The notes beneath the pieces are model-generated. The model was not told the DNA's origin. It searched no databases and was given only the letters and a program-made list of their open reading frames with translations. DNA of 64,000 nt from assembly GCF_012933365.1 (NCBI RefSeq), contig NZ_JABBVZ010000007.1, positions 18,750 to 82,749 of the forward strand, given 5' to 3'. Position numbers and translations under genes: made by a program. Position 1 is the stretch's first letter. Every line of letters begins with the position of its first letter. This document shows, in pieces, positions 49,961 through 58,823 of the stretch. The DNA is from Sulfobacillus harzensis. GTDB lineage: Bacteria > Bacillota > Sulfobacillia > Sulfobacillales > Sulfobacillaceae.

Positions 49961-50971
49961 TTGGGGCGGGCACTCGTCATTGGTGGGACCACCTTTATGG
50001 GGTATCAACTAGTGTGGCAGCTCTTGGCAAAAGGCTGGCAGGTTCTGGTGCTGAACCGCGGAAATCATGCGGACGGCTTCGGTGGAAAGGTGGAGCGGCT
50101 TGTCGTGGATCGCCGAAGTGCGGAATTTGTCCGAGTGCTGGCCGACCAGTGGTTCGATGCCGTCGTGGATTTTGCCTGCTATAATCGGCGCGATGCCGAG
50201 GGAACCGTGGCGGCACTTCGGGGACGGGTCGGCCACTACGTCTTCATTAGCTCTGGCGCCGCCTATCTTGTTCGGGACGGTATTGACGTGCCCGTGACCA
50301 AGGCGCTTTCTGAGGCGGACTATCCCGGACCGCTGTCCTCGCCTCCCTCCACACCTGATGATTTGGCTAACTGGCGCTACGGGGCAGGGAAGCGGGAAGC
50401 CGAGGATGTCTTCGAGAAAGGGTGGCAGATAGAGCGCTTCCCCGCCACACGCGTGCGCCTGCCGATTGTGAATGGACTGAGAGACCCCGAACGGCGACTA
50501 GAAAGCTATCTTTGGCGCATTCGGGATGGGGGACCGTTGCTCTTGCCGGATGGGGGCGTGGGTCTGACGCGGCATGTCTACGTCACCGATGTTGTCCGGG
50601 CCCTCGCAAGCCTCGTGGGCCAGGCGCACAGCATCGGCCGCGCTTATAATTTCTCGCAGGATGAAGATATTTCGCTTCAGGAGTTGGTGGAGCGACTGGC
50701 TGGTTTGTTGGGGGCGCCAGCACGCATTGTGCCGGTGAGCGTCTCTGCCATCCAAGACGCGGGACTGGAACTTCGCATGGTCTCTCCCTTGAGTGGCAAG
50801 TGGGCATCACGTTTAGAGGCCAAGGCCGCTAAGCGCGAGTTGGGTTTTGTCCATCGCCCAGTGGACCGCTACCTTGAAGACATGGTCGAGGGGTTCTGGA
50901 CTCAGGATACACCGCCCCAGGGCTACGCCTGGCGATCGGCGGAAACAGTCCTCGCCAAACGTTTGGGATAG
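49961..50971 (+). CDS. NAD-dependent epimerase/dehydratase-like protein
   Basis: Atypical SDR of 336 residues with the cofactor motif LVIGGTTFMGYQL at the start, SSGAAYLV near residue 100 and a TRHVYVTDVVRAL segment in the C-terminal half, similar to CSP41-like or isoflavone-reductase-like atypical SDRs. The classical YxxxK is replaced by WRYGAGKREAE, where the Tyr and Lys spacing (YGAGK) is kept. TTG at 49961 lies 8 bases after GGGAGG. It follows the MFS gene by 64 bases and may be in the same transcript. The substrate is not known. Confidence 0.82.
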   Translation: MGRALVIGGTTFMGYQLVWQLLAKGWQVLVLNRGNHADGFGGKVERLVVDRRSAEFVRVLADQWFDAVVDFACYNRRDAEGTVAALRGRVGHYVFISSGAAYLVRDGIDVPVTKALSEADYPGPLSSPPSTPDDLANWRYGAGKREAEDVFEKGWQIERFPATRVRLPIVNGLRDPERRLESYLWRIRDGGPLLLPDGGVGLTRHVYVTDVVRALASLVGQAHSIGRAYNFSQDEDISLQELVERLAGLLGAPARIVPVSVSAIQDAGLELRMVSPLSGKWASRLEAKAAKRELGFVHRPVDRYLEDMVEGFWTQDTPPQGYAWRSAETVLAKRLG

Positions 50972-50988
50972 GCGTCAGGTATGAACAA

Positions 50989-51014
50989 GGGCCGCGTCTC
51001 GAAAGGCGCGGCCC
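50989..51014 (+). terminator. Stem-loop after the epimerase-like gene
   Basis: Perfect 8-bp stem GGGCCGCG/CGCGGCCC around a 10-base loop, 17 bases after the stop codon. The T run is lacking. It probably ends the MFS-epimerase transcript. Confidence 0.55.
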
Positions 51015-51022
51015 CTGCTCGA

Positions 51023-51319
51023 TTATCCGTGACGTAGTTGTTGGACGAGAAGTGTCACTTGACGGACCAGCGCATTGAGGCTGGCTTCAATGGATCGCCA
51101 GATGGCCAGGGCCCGTGACTGATACTGCGCCCGTTCCGCCGCTGTTCGGTTCAGTTCGCCCTAAATACCCGCCAACGTCTGATTGGTATGGTTCAACTCG
51201 TGAAGGCCTACGAATGCCAGGATGACAATCAGCAGCGCCAAGGCTGCCAGTGCTGTTCGCCCATCCATTTTGCGTATGGCGGGTGGTTGGATCCTCGTGA
51301 CGCGTTCGAGTGGCGTCAT
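51023..51319 (-). pseudogene. Small membrane-anchored coiled-coil protein broken by TAG
   Basis: One reading frame encodes an N-terminal basic segment, a membrane helix (about residues 23-43, TALAALALLIVILAFVGL) and NHTNQTLAGI, then meets TAG at 51161-51163. The same frame then continues with a heptad-like helical tail (ERAQYQSRALAIWRSIE, then VTLLVQQL) to TAA at 51023. One base change (CAG to TAG) explains the break. A good GAGGAGG lies further upstream but no start in this frame fits it, so the 5' end may also be damaged. The family is not recognised. Amber read-through is possible but unlikely. Confidence 0.55.
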
Positions 51320-51430
51320 CTTGGCGTAATGGTTCCGGCAAGTTTCACCTCCTCTTTCCCATAACTTTCGCAAGGAACCATTGTTTTGAGGCTCGGTCAG
51401 CGGATCCTCAAAGAGCTTTCGCTTGAGTTG

Positions 51431-52534
51431 CTAGCCCCAGACTTCGTGGGCGATCCGTACCACATGGGCGAGCTTGGCCCATTGTTCCTCTTCCGTGAGC
51501 AAATTGCCTTCTTCGGTGGAGGCGAAGCCGCACTGGGGGCTTAAAGCGAGTCGCTCGCCATCGACGTAATGAGACGCTTCATCAATGCGGCGCTTTATTT
51601 CGTCGGCATCCTCCAGGGTGCCAGACTTGGATGTCACGAGCCCCAGCACAATCTTAAGATCAGGGCGCTTGGCGAAACGGAGCGGTTCAAATCCGCCGGC
51701 CCGTTCACTGTCATACTCTAAGAAGAAGGCATCGACGTTGACTGTCCCAAAGAGTGTTTCCGCTACCGGCTCATAGCCGCCTGAAGCAATCCATGCGGAC
51801 CGGAAGTTGCCGCGGCAGATATGCATGGTTACGGCAAGATCCTCGGGGCGGCCTTGAAGCGCCTGATTAATGGTGCGAGCATAGAGGCGTTGCACCTCGT
51901 CCAGATCCCACCCACGCGCCTCGAGTTCCGCCCGTTGTTCCGCGGAACAAAAGTAAGCCCAGGCCGTGTCATCCAACTGTAAATATCGGCAGCCCAGGTC
52001 GTAGAAGGCGCGAATGGCTTTTTGATAGGCGCGGCCTAAGTCGGAAAAGAAGAGCTCCAGGTCGGGGTACACGGCCTCGTCGATCTGCCCGCGAAAATGC
52101 AACATGCTAGGGCTCGGGATGGTCATCTTGGGCAGGGCCTGGCTGGCGTTCTCTTTGAGAAATGCAAAATGCTGCAGCATGGGATGGCGCCCGAAGTCAA
52201 CCCGGTTCACGACCCGTATGCTGTGAGATTGCAGCGTTTGCCCTTGAAAGTGGATGCCGTTGTCTTCCGTCTCGAAGGGTTCCACGCCCTCAAGACCCTC
52301 CAGAAAGTCAAAGTGCCAATAGGCGCGGCGAAACTCTCCGTCGGTAACGGAGGATAGGCCGAGATCTTGCTGGCGGCCAATAATGCGCCGGATTTCTTGA
52401 TTTTCCAATTCGGTCAACAGATCGCGGCCCAACTGACCGCGTTGGTGACGGCGACGCGCTTCTTTTAAGGCCTCGGGGCGCAATAGACTTCCGACATGAT
52501 CGGCACGAAATGGGGCGAGTTTCTTGGAAGACAT
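51431..52534 (-). CDS. Cobalamin-independent methionine synthase (MetE C-terminal)-like methyltransferase
   Basis: A 367-residue protein matching the catalytic C-terminal barrel of MetE and the stand-alone YxjG/YxjH-type proteins. Zinc ligands expected in MHICRGN (His and Cys) and SPQCGFAST (Cys) are present, and the substrate region has TDGEFRRAYW and QLDDTAWAYF. These enzymes move a methyl group to homocysteine or a related thiol. ATG at 52534 follows GAGGG. A SAM-I riboswitch and terminator lie in its leader, so it should be expressed when SAM is scarce. The methyl donor is unknown, as the folate-binding N-terminal half is missing. Confidence 0.92.
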   Translation of the reverse strand: MSSKKLAPFRADHVGSLLRPEALKEARRRHQRGQLGRDLLTELENQEIRRIIGRQQDLGLSSVTDGEFRRAYWHFDFLEGLEGVEPFETEDNGIHFQGQTLQSHSIRVVNRVDFGRHPMLQHFAFLKENASQALPKMTIPSPSMLHFRGQIDEAVYPDLELFFSDLGRAYQKAIRAFYDLGCRYLQLDDTAWAYFCSAEQRAELEARGWDLDEVQRLYARTINQALQGRPEDLAVTMHICRGNFRSAWIASGGYEPVAETLFGTVNVDAFFLEYDSERAGGFEPLRFAKRPDLKIVLGLVTSKSGTLEDADEIKRRIDEASHYVDGERLALSPQCGFASTEEGNLLTEEEQWAKLAHVVRIAHEVWG

Positions 52535-52659
52535 TTAAACCATCCCTCTTTTCCTCGATAGTCCGACTGGTGCCGCGCCTGCTGAGGAGGGGTGGATGGA
52601 CTCTATCGCATGGGAAGACCGACAAACAAGGACGATGCGCAATATCCCAAAAGCCATAG

Positions 52660-52680
52660 AAAAAGCCCCCTGGTTGGGGC
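52660..52680 (-). terminator. Expression-platform terminator of the SAM riboswitch
   Basis: On the minus strand, GCCCC (52680-52676), a six-base loop and GGGGC (52669-52665) are followed by TTTTT. It stands between the SAM aptamer and the MetE-like gene, as expected for a transcriptional OFF switch. The 125 bases from here to the start codon hold no gene. Confidence 0.85.
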
Positions 52681-52721
52681 CCATCAAGCTGATGCTCAGA
52701 TGTAGAAAATACCATCTGCCT

Positions 52722-52823
52722 CTCATCTCTCCCTCATCGTCGAGGGAAGGAATTAGCACCATGCCAACCTCAGGCAGGTTGCTGCAGCGTCATCGGGCCA
52801 GTCCCTCGGCTGCTCTTGATAAG
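52722..52823 (-). promoter_or_regulatory. SAM-I (S-box) riboswitch aptamer
   Basis: Read on the minus strand, the aptamer opens with CTTATCAAGAG, then GAGGGACTGGCCC, GCAACC, GGTGCTAATTCC, a CCCTC-GACGAT-GAGGG hairpin and AGAGATGAG, which closes the first stem. All the highly conserved S-box blocks are present in order. It binds S-adenosylmethionine and then allows the following terminator to form. It controls the MetE-like gene. Confidence 0.95.
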
Positions 52824-52840
52824 GGCCAGTCTTGGGGTGT

Positions 52841-52869
52841 ATTATGCGCGCCCCAGGCCAGAACGTCAA
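52841..52869 (-). promoter_or_regulatory. Promoter of the SAM-riboswitch transcript
   Basis: Minus-strand -35 TTGACG (52869-52864) and -10 CATAAT (52846-52841) are exactly 17 bases apart. The expected start lies about 10 bases before the aptamer. The next 198 bases toward the divergent permease gene show no further feature. Confidence 0.75.
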
Positions 52870-53067
52870 GAGAAAACAATGGCGGCAACACATCATCTGG
52901 GTAATGTATCGGCCCGACGCAGATATCGCCGCCAAATTGAATAGTGGTGGACTTCGGGAAATGACAGGAGATTCCACTTTCTTGTGGAACTGTATCTATA
53001 CAGCGACGTGCGCGCAACTTGGATAATTGCGAGGATTCAACAAATCGTCTCGTGAAGGAGCGGCGCG

Positions 53068-54480
53068 ATGCGACAGCAAATCGACGTGCAAACCCGCCGC
53101 ACGGCCATGAAGCCGGCAGCGGTCGGGCTTTGGGAAGCGGTGTTCCAGTCCTTTTCGTTTGTGGGGCCGGCCGGGGATGTAGCCATCTTGCTGGTGGGTA
53201 CAGCCACCTACGCTTTGGGAGCGACCCCATTGGCGGTGCTCATTGCTTGGGCGTTATATGGGTTGTGGATGGTGGTGCCGATTGAGTTCTCCAAGAAAAT
53301 CGTCAACTCGGGCAGTTTTTACGCCTATTCGGCCCAGGGGCTCGGGGGAGCAGGGGGGGTGTTGGCCCTCTGGTACTGGATGGGAGAGAACCTGACCGGG
53401 CCGGCGTTTGGCGTGTTGGGGCTTAGCGGGTTTATCTACTTGTTAAGCAGCAGCCTGTCTAAAACGGGATGGGTCTGGATCCCTATCGCGGTCGCGACGC
53501 TTGCTTTCGGCGCTGTTCTCTCATATCGCGGGATTCGGCCGTCCCTCCAATACACCCAGTGGACCGGTTTTCTCGAAATTGCCTTTCTGGTCTTGGGCGC
53601 CATTGTCATTGTCATCAAAGTCGGGGCCCACAATACGTTGACGCCGTTCACGCTGGGACCCTTGCACGGAGCCTTCGGGCCGCTGTTTCTCGGGGTGGTA
53701 TTTTCGGTGCTGGATTTTACTGGGCTGGGAACGGCCACGACCATTTCCGAGGAGGTTAAGGACTCTCGAAAATTAGTGAGCCGCGCCATCATTATTGCTT
53801 GGATTCTCTCCGGCATTGCCATGATATTGCCGTCGTATGCCCTTACCGTTGGCTGGGGCGTTCACAATATGTCCAGCTATGCTGGCTCGCCCGATCCGGG
53901 CCTCATTGTCTTCCGCCATTATTTGGGCAACTTCGGTTGGATTCTTTTGATTCTCTTTACTATCAACAGCTACCTCAACTACATGGTGGCCAAGGTGAAC
54001 GCAGTCAGTCGAATATGGTACAGCGCCGGACGGGACGGGGTCATCTTCGGTCGTTTCAACAAAATCCACCCCGTGTTCAAAACCCCATATCAGACCACGC
54101 TGTTGTTTTTCGGGGTCATCTTTGTGATTGACATCGTGGCGGGCCTTATCTTGGGTCCTACTGCTGCGGGGATCTGGCTTTTGACAATTGCTGGGGTATC
54201 AATCATAGGCGTGCACATTGTGGCTAATACCGCATTAACCGTGTATATGGCGAAAATCCGGGAATTCAAGTTCTTTACCCATGGGGTAATTCCGAGTGTC
54301 GCCACGTTAGTCGGGTTAATCGTCATCTGGAAGAGCGTGTATCCCGTGCCCAGCGGAGCGATTGGGGTAGCGGTTTTGATTTCGCTTGCCTGGCTGTTAG
54401 TGGGATTTGGCCTAGCGTACGGGATTCATCGCCGCCAGCATGAATCCTTAAAGACAGCTGGTCTCTCACACGAAGCCTAG
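53068..54480 (+). CDS. APC-superfamily permease
   Basis: A 470-residue permease with about 12 membrane segments, resembling amino acid or purine/amine transporters of the APC superfamily. The first helix region contains AVFQSFSFVGPAGDVAILL, and GSFYAYSAQGLGG follows near helix 2. AAGGAG precedes the ATG by 8 bases. It is followed after 173 bases by a class III aminotransferase, suggesting import and transamination of an amine or omega-amino acid. The substrate is not known. Confidence 0.87.
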   Translation: MRQQIDVQTRRTAMKPAAVGLWEAVFQSFSFVGPAGDVAILLVGTATYALGATPLAVLIAWALYGLWMVVPIEFSKKIVNSGSFYAYSAQGLGGAGGVLALWYWMGENLTGPAFGVLGLSGFIYLLSSSLSKTGWVWIPIAVATLAFGAVLSYRGIRPSLQYTQWTGFLEIAFLVLGAIVIVIKVGAHNTLTPFTLGPLHGAFGPLFLGVVFSVLDFTGLGTATTISEEVKDSRKLVSRAIIIAWILSGIAMILPSYALTVGWGVHNMSSYAGSPDPGLIVFRHYLGNFGWILLILFTINSYLNYMVAKVNAVSRIWYSAGRDGVIFGRFNKIHPVFKTPYQTTLLFFGVIFVIDIVAGLILGPTAAGIWLLTIAGVSIIGVHIVANTALTVYMAKIREFKFFTHGVIPSVATLVGLIVIWKSVYPVPSGAIGVAVLISLAWLLVGFGLAYGIHRRQHESLKTAGLSHEA

Positions 54481-54653
54481 GCCATTCCAGGGGACCCATG
54501 CGAGGAGCAACACAGTGTTTCGTGGGGTGGAGTGAACGTAAGCCGTCGTGCAGGTCAACTGGGGTGCGTCTCACCTGACACGGTCGGCATAGGACAGGAT
54601 TTACATCATAGCCGTATATGAGGCAGTCATGATTGTAAGAGAGGACGAGAGCG

Positions 54654-55988
54654 ATGAGCGACACATTGAAGCGTTGGGGCCCTTACACCAACATGAAGCA
54701 GTTGGCCGACGCTGGCCCAAAGATGATTGCCCGGGCGGACGGCATCTACGTCTATGACAATCGGGGCCGTCAATATATTGACGGCCACGGCGGGTTGTGG
54801 CTGGCCAACGTCGGCTACGGACGGCGGGAAATCATTGATGCGATTGCTCAGCAGGCAGAAGCGCTCGCGTGGTTTCCGTCCTTTGGAGGATTCGCCAACG
54901 AGCCATCACTTCGTTTGGCGGACAAGCTAGTCGAGCTGCTGGCCCCCGATGGCATGGCCCATGTGATGTTTAGTAATGATGGATCCGAAGCGGTCGAGAC
55001 GGCTTTGAAGATTGCCCGGCAATATTGGAAGATTAAGGGCCGCGCCAACAAGCACAAGTTCATTACCCGCCGCTTTGCGTATCACGGCGTCACGATGGGA
55101 GCGTTGAGCGTACAAGGGGTGACGGAGAATCGGATGGAGTTCGAGCCGCTGCTGCCGGGCGTAGTGCATGTCTCGGCGCCGTATCCGCATCATTGCAGCA
55201 TGCATCCGGATTCCCCAATCTGCACCTTGGCTTGTGCGAGAGCCGTAGAGGAGGCAATTCTCACGCAAGGCGCCGAGACCGTGGCTGCCGTCATCGCCGA
55301 GCCAATTCAGGCGGCCGGCGGCGTCATCATTCCACCCCCGGACTATCTCCGTCAGGTGCGGGAGATTTGCCGCCGATACGATGTGCTTTTCATTGCTGAC
55401 GAGGTCGTGACGGGCTTTGGCCGACTGGGCTCCTGGTTTGGCGCGCGCCATTATGGCATCCAGCCCGATCTGATGACGATGGCCAAAGGGATCACTTCGG
55501 GCTACGTGCCGCTTGGCGCTACGGCTGTTTCCGATGCAGTGTTTGAGGCTTTCTATGACATGGCGGTGAGCGGCCCGGAATTTCGACACGGCAATACCTA
55601 CAGCGGTCATCCCATTGCTGCCGCGGCAGCCTTGGCCAACATCGCCATTTTGGAGCGGGAAGCCCTGCCCGATCACGCACGTGCCATGGGACCGGTGCTC
55701 CAGTCCGCGCTGAAAAATGTCCAGACTCGGCACCCACAATGGGTTGTGGATGCCAACGCTGAGGGGCTGTTGGGCCGTCTCGAGCTGCGGGATCCTGGGG
55801 GACGGCTGGCGTCCGGACAAATTGGCGCCAAGATAGCCCAATACATGTATGATTTGGGAGTCATCGTGCGGCCCATTGGGGACGTGGTGACATTTTCGCC
55901 TCCACTGACTATTGCTGAGCCTGAGATTCAGCACATGGTGGCGGCAGCGGAAGAAGCCTTGGGCATGGTGGAAGCGGAAGTTCACTGA
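54654..55988 (+). CDS. Class III pyridoxal-phosphate aminotransferase
   Basis: Fold-type I aminotransferase of 444 residues in the omega-amino acid:pyruvate/beta-alanine/diamine group. The PLP-binding Lys is in TMAKGITSGYVPLGA, the Asp contacting the ring nitrogen in IADEVVTGFGR, and the phosphate-binding region in SNDGSEAVETALKIAR. It transfers an amino group from a terminal amine to a keto acid. It follows the permease in the same direction. Specificity (beta-alanine, 4-aminobutyrate, putrescine or another amine) cannot be decided from sequence. Confidence 0.92.
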   Translation: MSDTLKRWGPYTNMKQLADAGPKMIARADGIYVYDNRGRQYIDGHGGLWLANVGYGRREIIDAIAQQAEALAWFPSFGGFANEPSLRLADKLVELLAPDGMAHVMFSNDGSEAVETALKIARQYWKIKGRANKHKFITRRFAYHGVTMGALSVQGVTENRMEFEPLLPGVVHVSAPYPHHCSMHPDSPICTLACARAVEEAILTQGAETVAAVIAEPIQAAGGVIIPPPDYLRQVREICRRYDVLFIADEVVTGFGRLGSWFGARHYGIQPDLMTMAKGITSGYVPLGATAVSDAVFEAFYDMAVSGPEFRHGNTYSGHPIAAAAALANIAILEREALPDHARAMGPVLQSALKNVQTRHPQWVVDANAEGLLGRLELRDPGGRLASGQIGAKIAQYMYDLGVIVRPIGDVVTFSPPLTIAEPEIQHMVAAAEEALGMVEAEVH

Positions 55989-56027
55989 TGCGATGGGAAT
56001 TAGCCCAAGGAAGCATTGACCAGCCCC

Positions 56028-56059
56028 CGGCCCCACAGGGTGAGACCGGGGCCGTTTTT
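56028..56059 (+). terminator. Intrinsic terminator after the aminotransferase
   Basis: Perfect 7-bp stem CGGCCCC/GGGGCCG around a 13-base loop, followed by TTTTT. It ends the aminotransferase transcript before the convergent methyltransferase gene. Confidence 0.85.
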
Positions 56060-56082
56060 AGGGCGCAAAGGCAGGTCCACCA

Positions 56083-57354
56083 TTAGCCCTCGTAGCGGAG
56101 GGTGACGAGATGCTCTTTGGTCATTGTGAGGCCGGTTTCGCCAGCCACATTACTGGGACTGTTGGCCCGCGGCATTCGCTTCGATGGGATGTTGCGGGTC
56201 AAATCTTCGATTAAAACAAATCCGTGGGCTTGGGAGAGTTCGGTAATAATGGCGTTGGTGGGCAGCACCACGCCTTTCACGGTACGATTGGCGACCACCC
56301 AGGCGGCCAGCGCTCCCGGTTTCAGCTTCTTTGTGAGGACGTTGAGCGTCTGATCCAGATCGTAATAGAAGGCTTGTACTTCTCTTGCCCGGCGGGGGTC
56401 GCGGGCATGAATTTGCTCGATGCTCGCGGACCCAGTGGCTGAGGGCAAGTATTGGGGAAGCGGCCGCTGATGAGGGCGTCCCCCGAGAAGCGTTTGGTCC
56501 ACCCCTCGCGCAATCTTTTGAGGAAGACCGAGCCACTCTAAAGAGAGACGGGAGAACTGCCCATAAGCGACGGTGGTGCGGGAGTCGCCATAGGGCGGCG
56601 AGGTGACCAACAGATCAAAATGGCGGTCGGGGATGTCGCTGAGCCGTCGACTGTCTCCTTCCACCACACGGGGAGGCTCGGCGGGTCGGGTTAGATCGGG
56701 ATACGACTCACGGAGACCCTCAGCGTAGCGGCGAAAGTGAGCCAAAAACTCGCCTAAGACGTCAGGGCAAAACGAGTTCAACTCCTGTGGAGGCATGCGA
56801 TAGAGCTTGAACTCCCGATTTCGGCTATTGGAGACACGGCGCACCGTTTCGCTAAAGACGGCTTCTGCAAGGTAACGGAGGTCGGGAAAGGGAAGCGCTG
56901 CAATTTGGTTCAGGATGAATGCCAGGGCCTGCGACACCGGAGGCTGGAACCAAAAGTCGCGGCGCGGAAATTCAGGGATCGGTCCTTCGAATTGGGTCAT
57001 CTTTTCCAACGTCAGGCCGTCCCGAAAGAAGGCGATGGCCCGATCGAGATCGGCTCCGGGAATCGGCGTGGTCCGAGCGCGGGCGATGCGTACAGCTAAC
57101 GGATTCAAATCGTTCCCCCAGGCCAGAAGGCCTTGAGCAGCCGCCTCAACGAGGACGGTGCCAGCGCCACAAAACGGATCCAGCAGGGTTACGGCGTCGG
57201 GCAAACGGACGCGGAGGCGTGCAATTAAGTGGCGGGCCACTTGGGGAATCATCATGGCCGGATAGGTGTGGATGACGTGAGCGCCTTCCTTGGTCTCCGC
57301 ATCGCGAAAATCCCAGTCCGGGGGATTGGGGGAAACCAGCGGGGTGTGGGCCAT
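56083..57354 (-). CDS. Site-specific DNA methyltransferase (amino-methylating), orphan
   Basis: A 423-residue S-adenosylmethionine-dependent DNA methyltransferase. The SAM-binding motif LLDPFCGAGTVLVEA is near residue 57 and the catalytic motif TSPPYGDS is near residue 260, so motif I precedes motif IV. SPPY types methylate N4 of cytosine or N6 of adenine. A second segment, VSNSRNREFKLYRMPP, resembles a recurring group of solitary methyltransferases. No restriction endonuclease gene lies beside it. ATG at 57354 follows GGAGG. Confidence 0.88.
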   Translation of the reverse strand: MAHTPLVSPNPPDWDFRDAETKEGAHVIHTYPAMMIPQVARHLIARLRVRLPDAVTLLDPFCGAGTVLVEAAAQGLLAWGNDLNPLAVRIARARTTPIPGADLDRAIAFFRDGLTLEKMTQFEGPIPEFPRRDFWFQPPVSQALAFILNQIAALPFPDLRYLAEAVFSETVRRVSNSRNREFKLYRMPPQELNSFCPDVLGEFLAHFRRYAEGLRESYPDLTRPAEPPRVVEGDSRRLSDIPDRHFDLLVTSPPYGDSRTTVAYGQFSRLSLEWLGLPQKIARGVDQTLLGGRPHQRPLPQYLPSATGSASIEQIHARDPRRAREVQAFYYDLDQTLNVLTKKLKPGALAAWVVANRTVKGVVLPTNAIITELSQAHGFVLIEDLTRNIPSKRMPRANSPSNVAGETGLTMTKEHLVTLRYEG

Positions 57355-57473
57355 GACTACCTCCACGTTGGGGATAATTTCCTATTTTACAATACCAGAT
57401 CCATCCAATCCGGTGAATTTCCTCTAAAAGCTACATCTTGGCTACAATGGTAACGATGGAAAGGACGGATGGG

Positions 57474-58823
57474 ATGATCGCAGCACGAGGTAAGCAGCGA
57501 GGTGTGGGGTGGGGGTTCATTCCCGCTGTATTGTTGTCCGTGTCATTAAATCCGCTGAACTCTGCTACCATTTCGGTCGGCTTGGCGGTTCTGCTTCAAG
57601 TCTTGCATGCGAGCTCGGTGGGCATCACTTGGATTGTGTCCGGCTATTATCTGGGGAGCGCCGTGGCCCAGCCCATCATGGGCGCATTGGGGGATCGTCT
57701 TGGCTATCGGCGCTTTGCTTATACGGGTTTGGCATTGGTGTTGCTGACGGCTCTTTTGGCGCCGTTATCCCATAACCTTTGGGTGTTTGTGGGCTGGCGG
57801 GTAGTGCAAGCCATCGGCACCTCAATGGTATATCCTAATTCTATCGGCTTAGTGCGGCGCTTCAAGGCCGATCGTTTGTCCGCGGTGCTGGGGTGGATCG
57901 GCATGGCGGCTGGGATTGCGTTGGCGGTGGGTCCAGCTTTAGGCGGACTTCTAATGGGGGCCTTCGGCTGGCAGGCCATCTTCTGGCTCAACATCCCCAT
58001 TGCGGTGGCAGCGGCCATTCTTTTCGCTGCCAGCGTCCCCCACGATCGGGGCCGGCCCCGGCTTCAGGATTCCGGATGGGACTGGAGCGGTTCGGTGCTC
58101 TTCAGCGTCACCATGATCCTGTTGCTCTTGGCGACCAGCGGCACCGTGCAAGGTCTTGGTCTGACTTTGGGCGCACTTGGCCTCTTGGCGTTGGCGGTCT
58201 TGGTATTCGCTGAGCGGCGATCAGCGCGGCCGGTCATTCCGGTGCGCTGGTTTTTGACCGGATCTTTTGCGGCGGTTGCGGGAGCGACCATACTCACCAA
58301 CGTGGTGATGTATTTGGCTCTCTATGGAATTCCCGTGGTTTTGGAAACGCGGCGTCATCTCTCGGTGAGCCAAAGCGGACTCATGCTGCTGGTGTTTGCG
58401 GGGGTCATGGCCTTGTGCTCTCCCTTGGGAGGACGCATCTCGCGGGGGCCGCTCAGAAGGGGACCCTATATGGGCGCAGCAGTCGTGTTGGTGGTGGCGG
58501 GCATTTTGGCATGGAGCGGGCAATCCCGGAACTTGCTATGGGTCGGATTGTCGTTGGCCTTGATGGGTCTCAGCTTTGCCGTGACCAATGTGGTGTTGCA
58601 GCAGATGGTGCTGGAAGTCCGGCCTCCCGGCGAGGCAGGCAGTGCCTCGGGTCTTTATAGCCTTTTGCGCTACGTCGGCACCATGGCTTCGTCTGTCGTG
58701 ATTACGCTGGCGTTTCGGGGGCCGCATCGCTTATGGATTCTTTATGGCAGTCTTCTCGCTTTGAGCAGTGCCAGCGTGCTTTTGGGTCTGGCAATGCCTC
58801 GGCGACGGGAGGTGACCGCATGA
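57474..58823 (+). CDS. MFS transporter, DHA2-like
   Basis: A 449-residue membrane carrier with roughly 12-14 hydrophobic segments, like the EmrB/QacA-type multidrug exporters. Visible signatures are ITWIVSGYYLGSAVAQPIMG in helix 2, GALGDRLGYRR in loop 2-3 and the motif C-like GIALAVGPALGGLLMGAFGW in helix 5. ATG at 57474 is chosen because AAAGGA precedes it; earlier ATG codons at 57447 and 57456 lack a site. Its stop overlaps the start of lspA (ATGA), an uncommon partner. The substrate is unknown. Confidence 0.87.
   Translation: MIAARGKQRGVGWGFIPAVLLSVSLNPLNSATISVGLAVLLQVLHASSVGITWIVSGYYLGSAVAQPIMGALGDRLGYRRFAYTGLALVLLTALLAPLSHNLWVFVGWRVVQAIGTSMVYPNSIGLVRRFKADRLSAVLGWIGMAAGIALAVGPALGGLLMGAFGWQAIFWLNIPIAVAAAILFAASVPHDRGRPRLQDSGWDWSGSVLFSVTMILLLLATSGTVQGLGLTLGALGLLALAVLVFAERRSARPVIPVRWFLTGSFAAVAGATILTNVVMYLALYGIPVVLETRRHLSVSQSGLMLLVFAGVMALCSPLGGRISRGPLRRGPYMGAAVVLVVAGILAWSGQSRNLLWVGLSLALMGLSFAVTNVVLQQMVLEVRPPGEAGSASGLYSLLRYVGTMASSVVITLAFRGPHRLWILYGSLLALSSASVLLGLAMPRRREVTA

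Noticed and set aside
54927..56036. A 369-residue open frame antisense to the aminotransferase
   Set aside because: It is a shadow frame of a clear PLP enzyme with all motifs; no ribosome site or family match.
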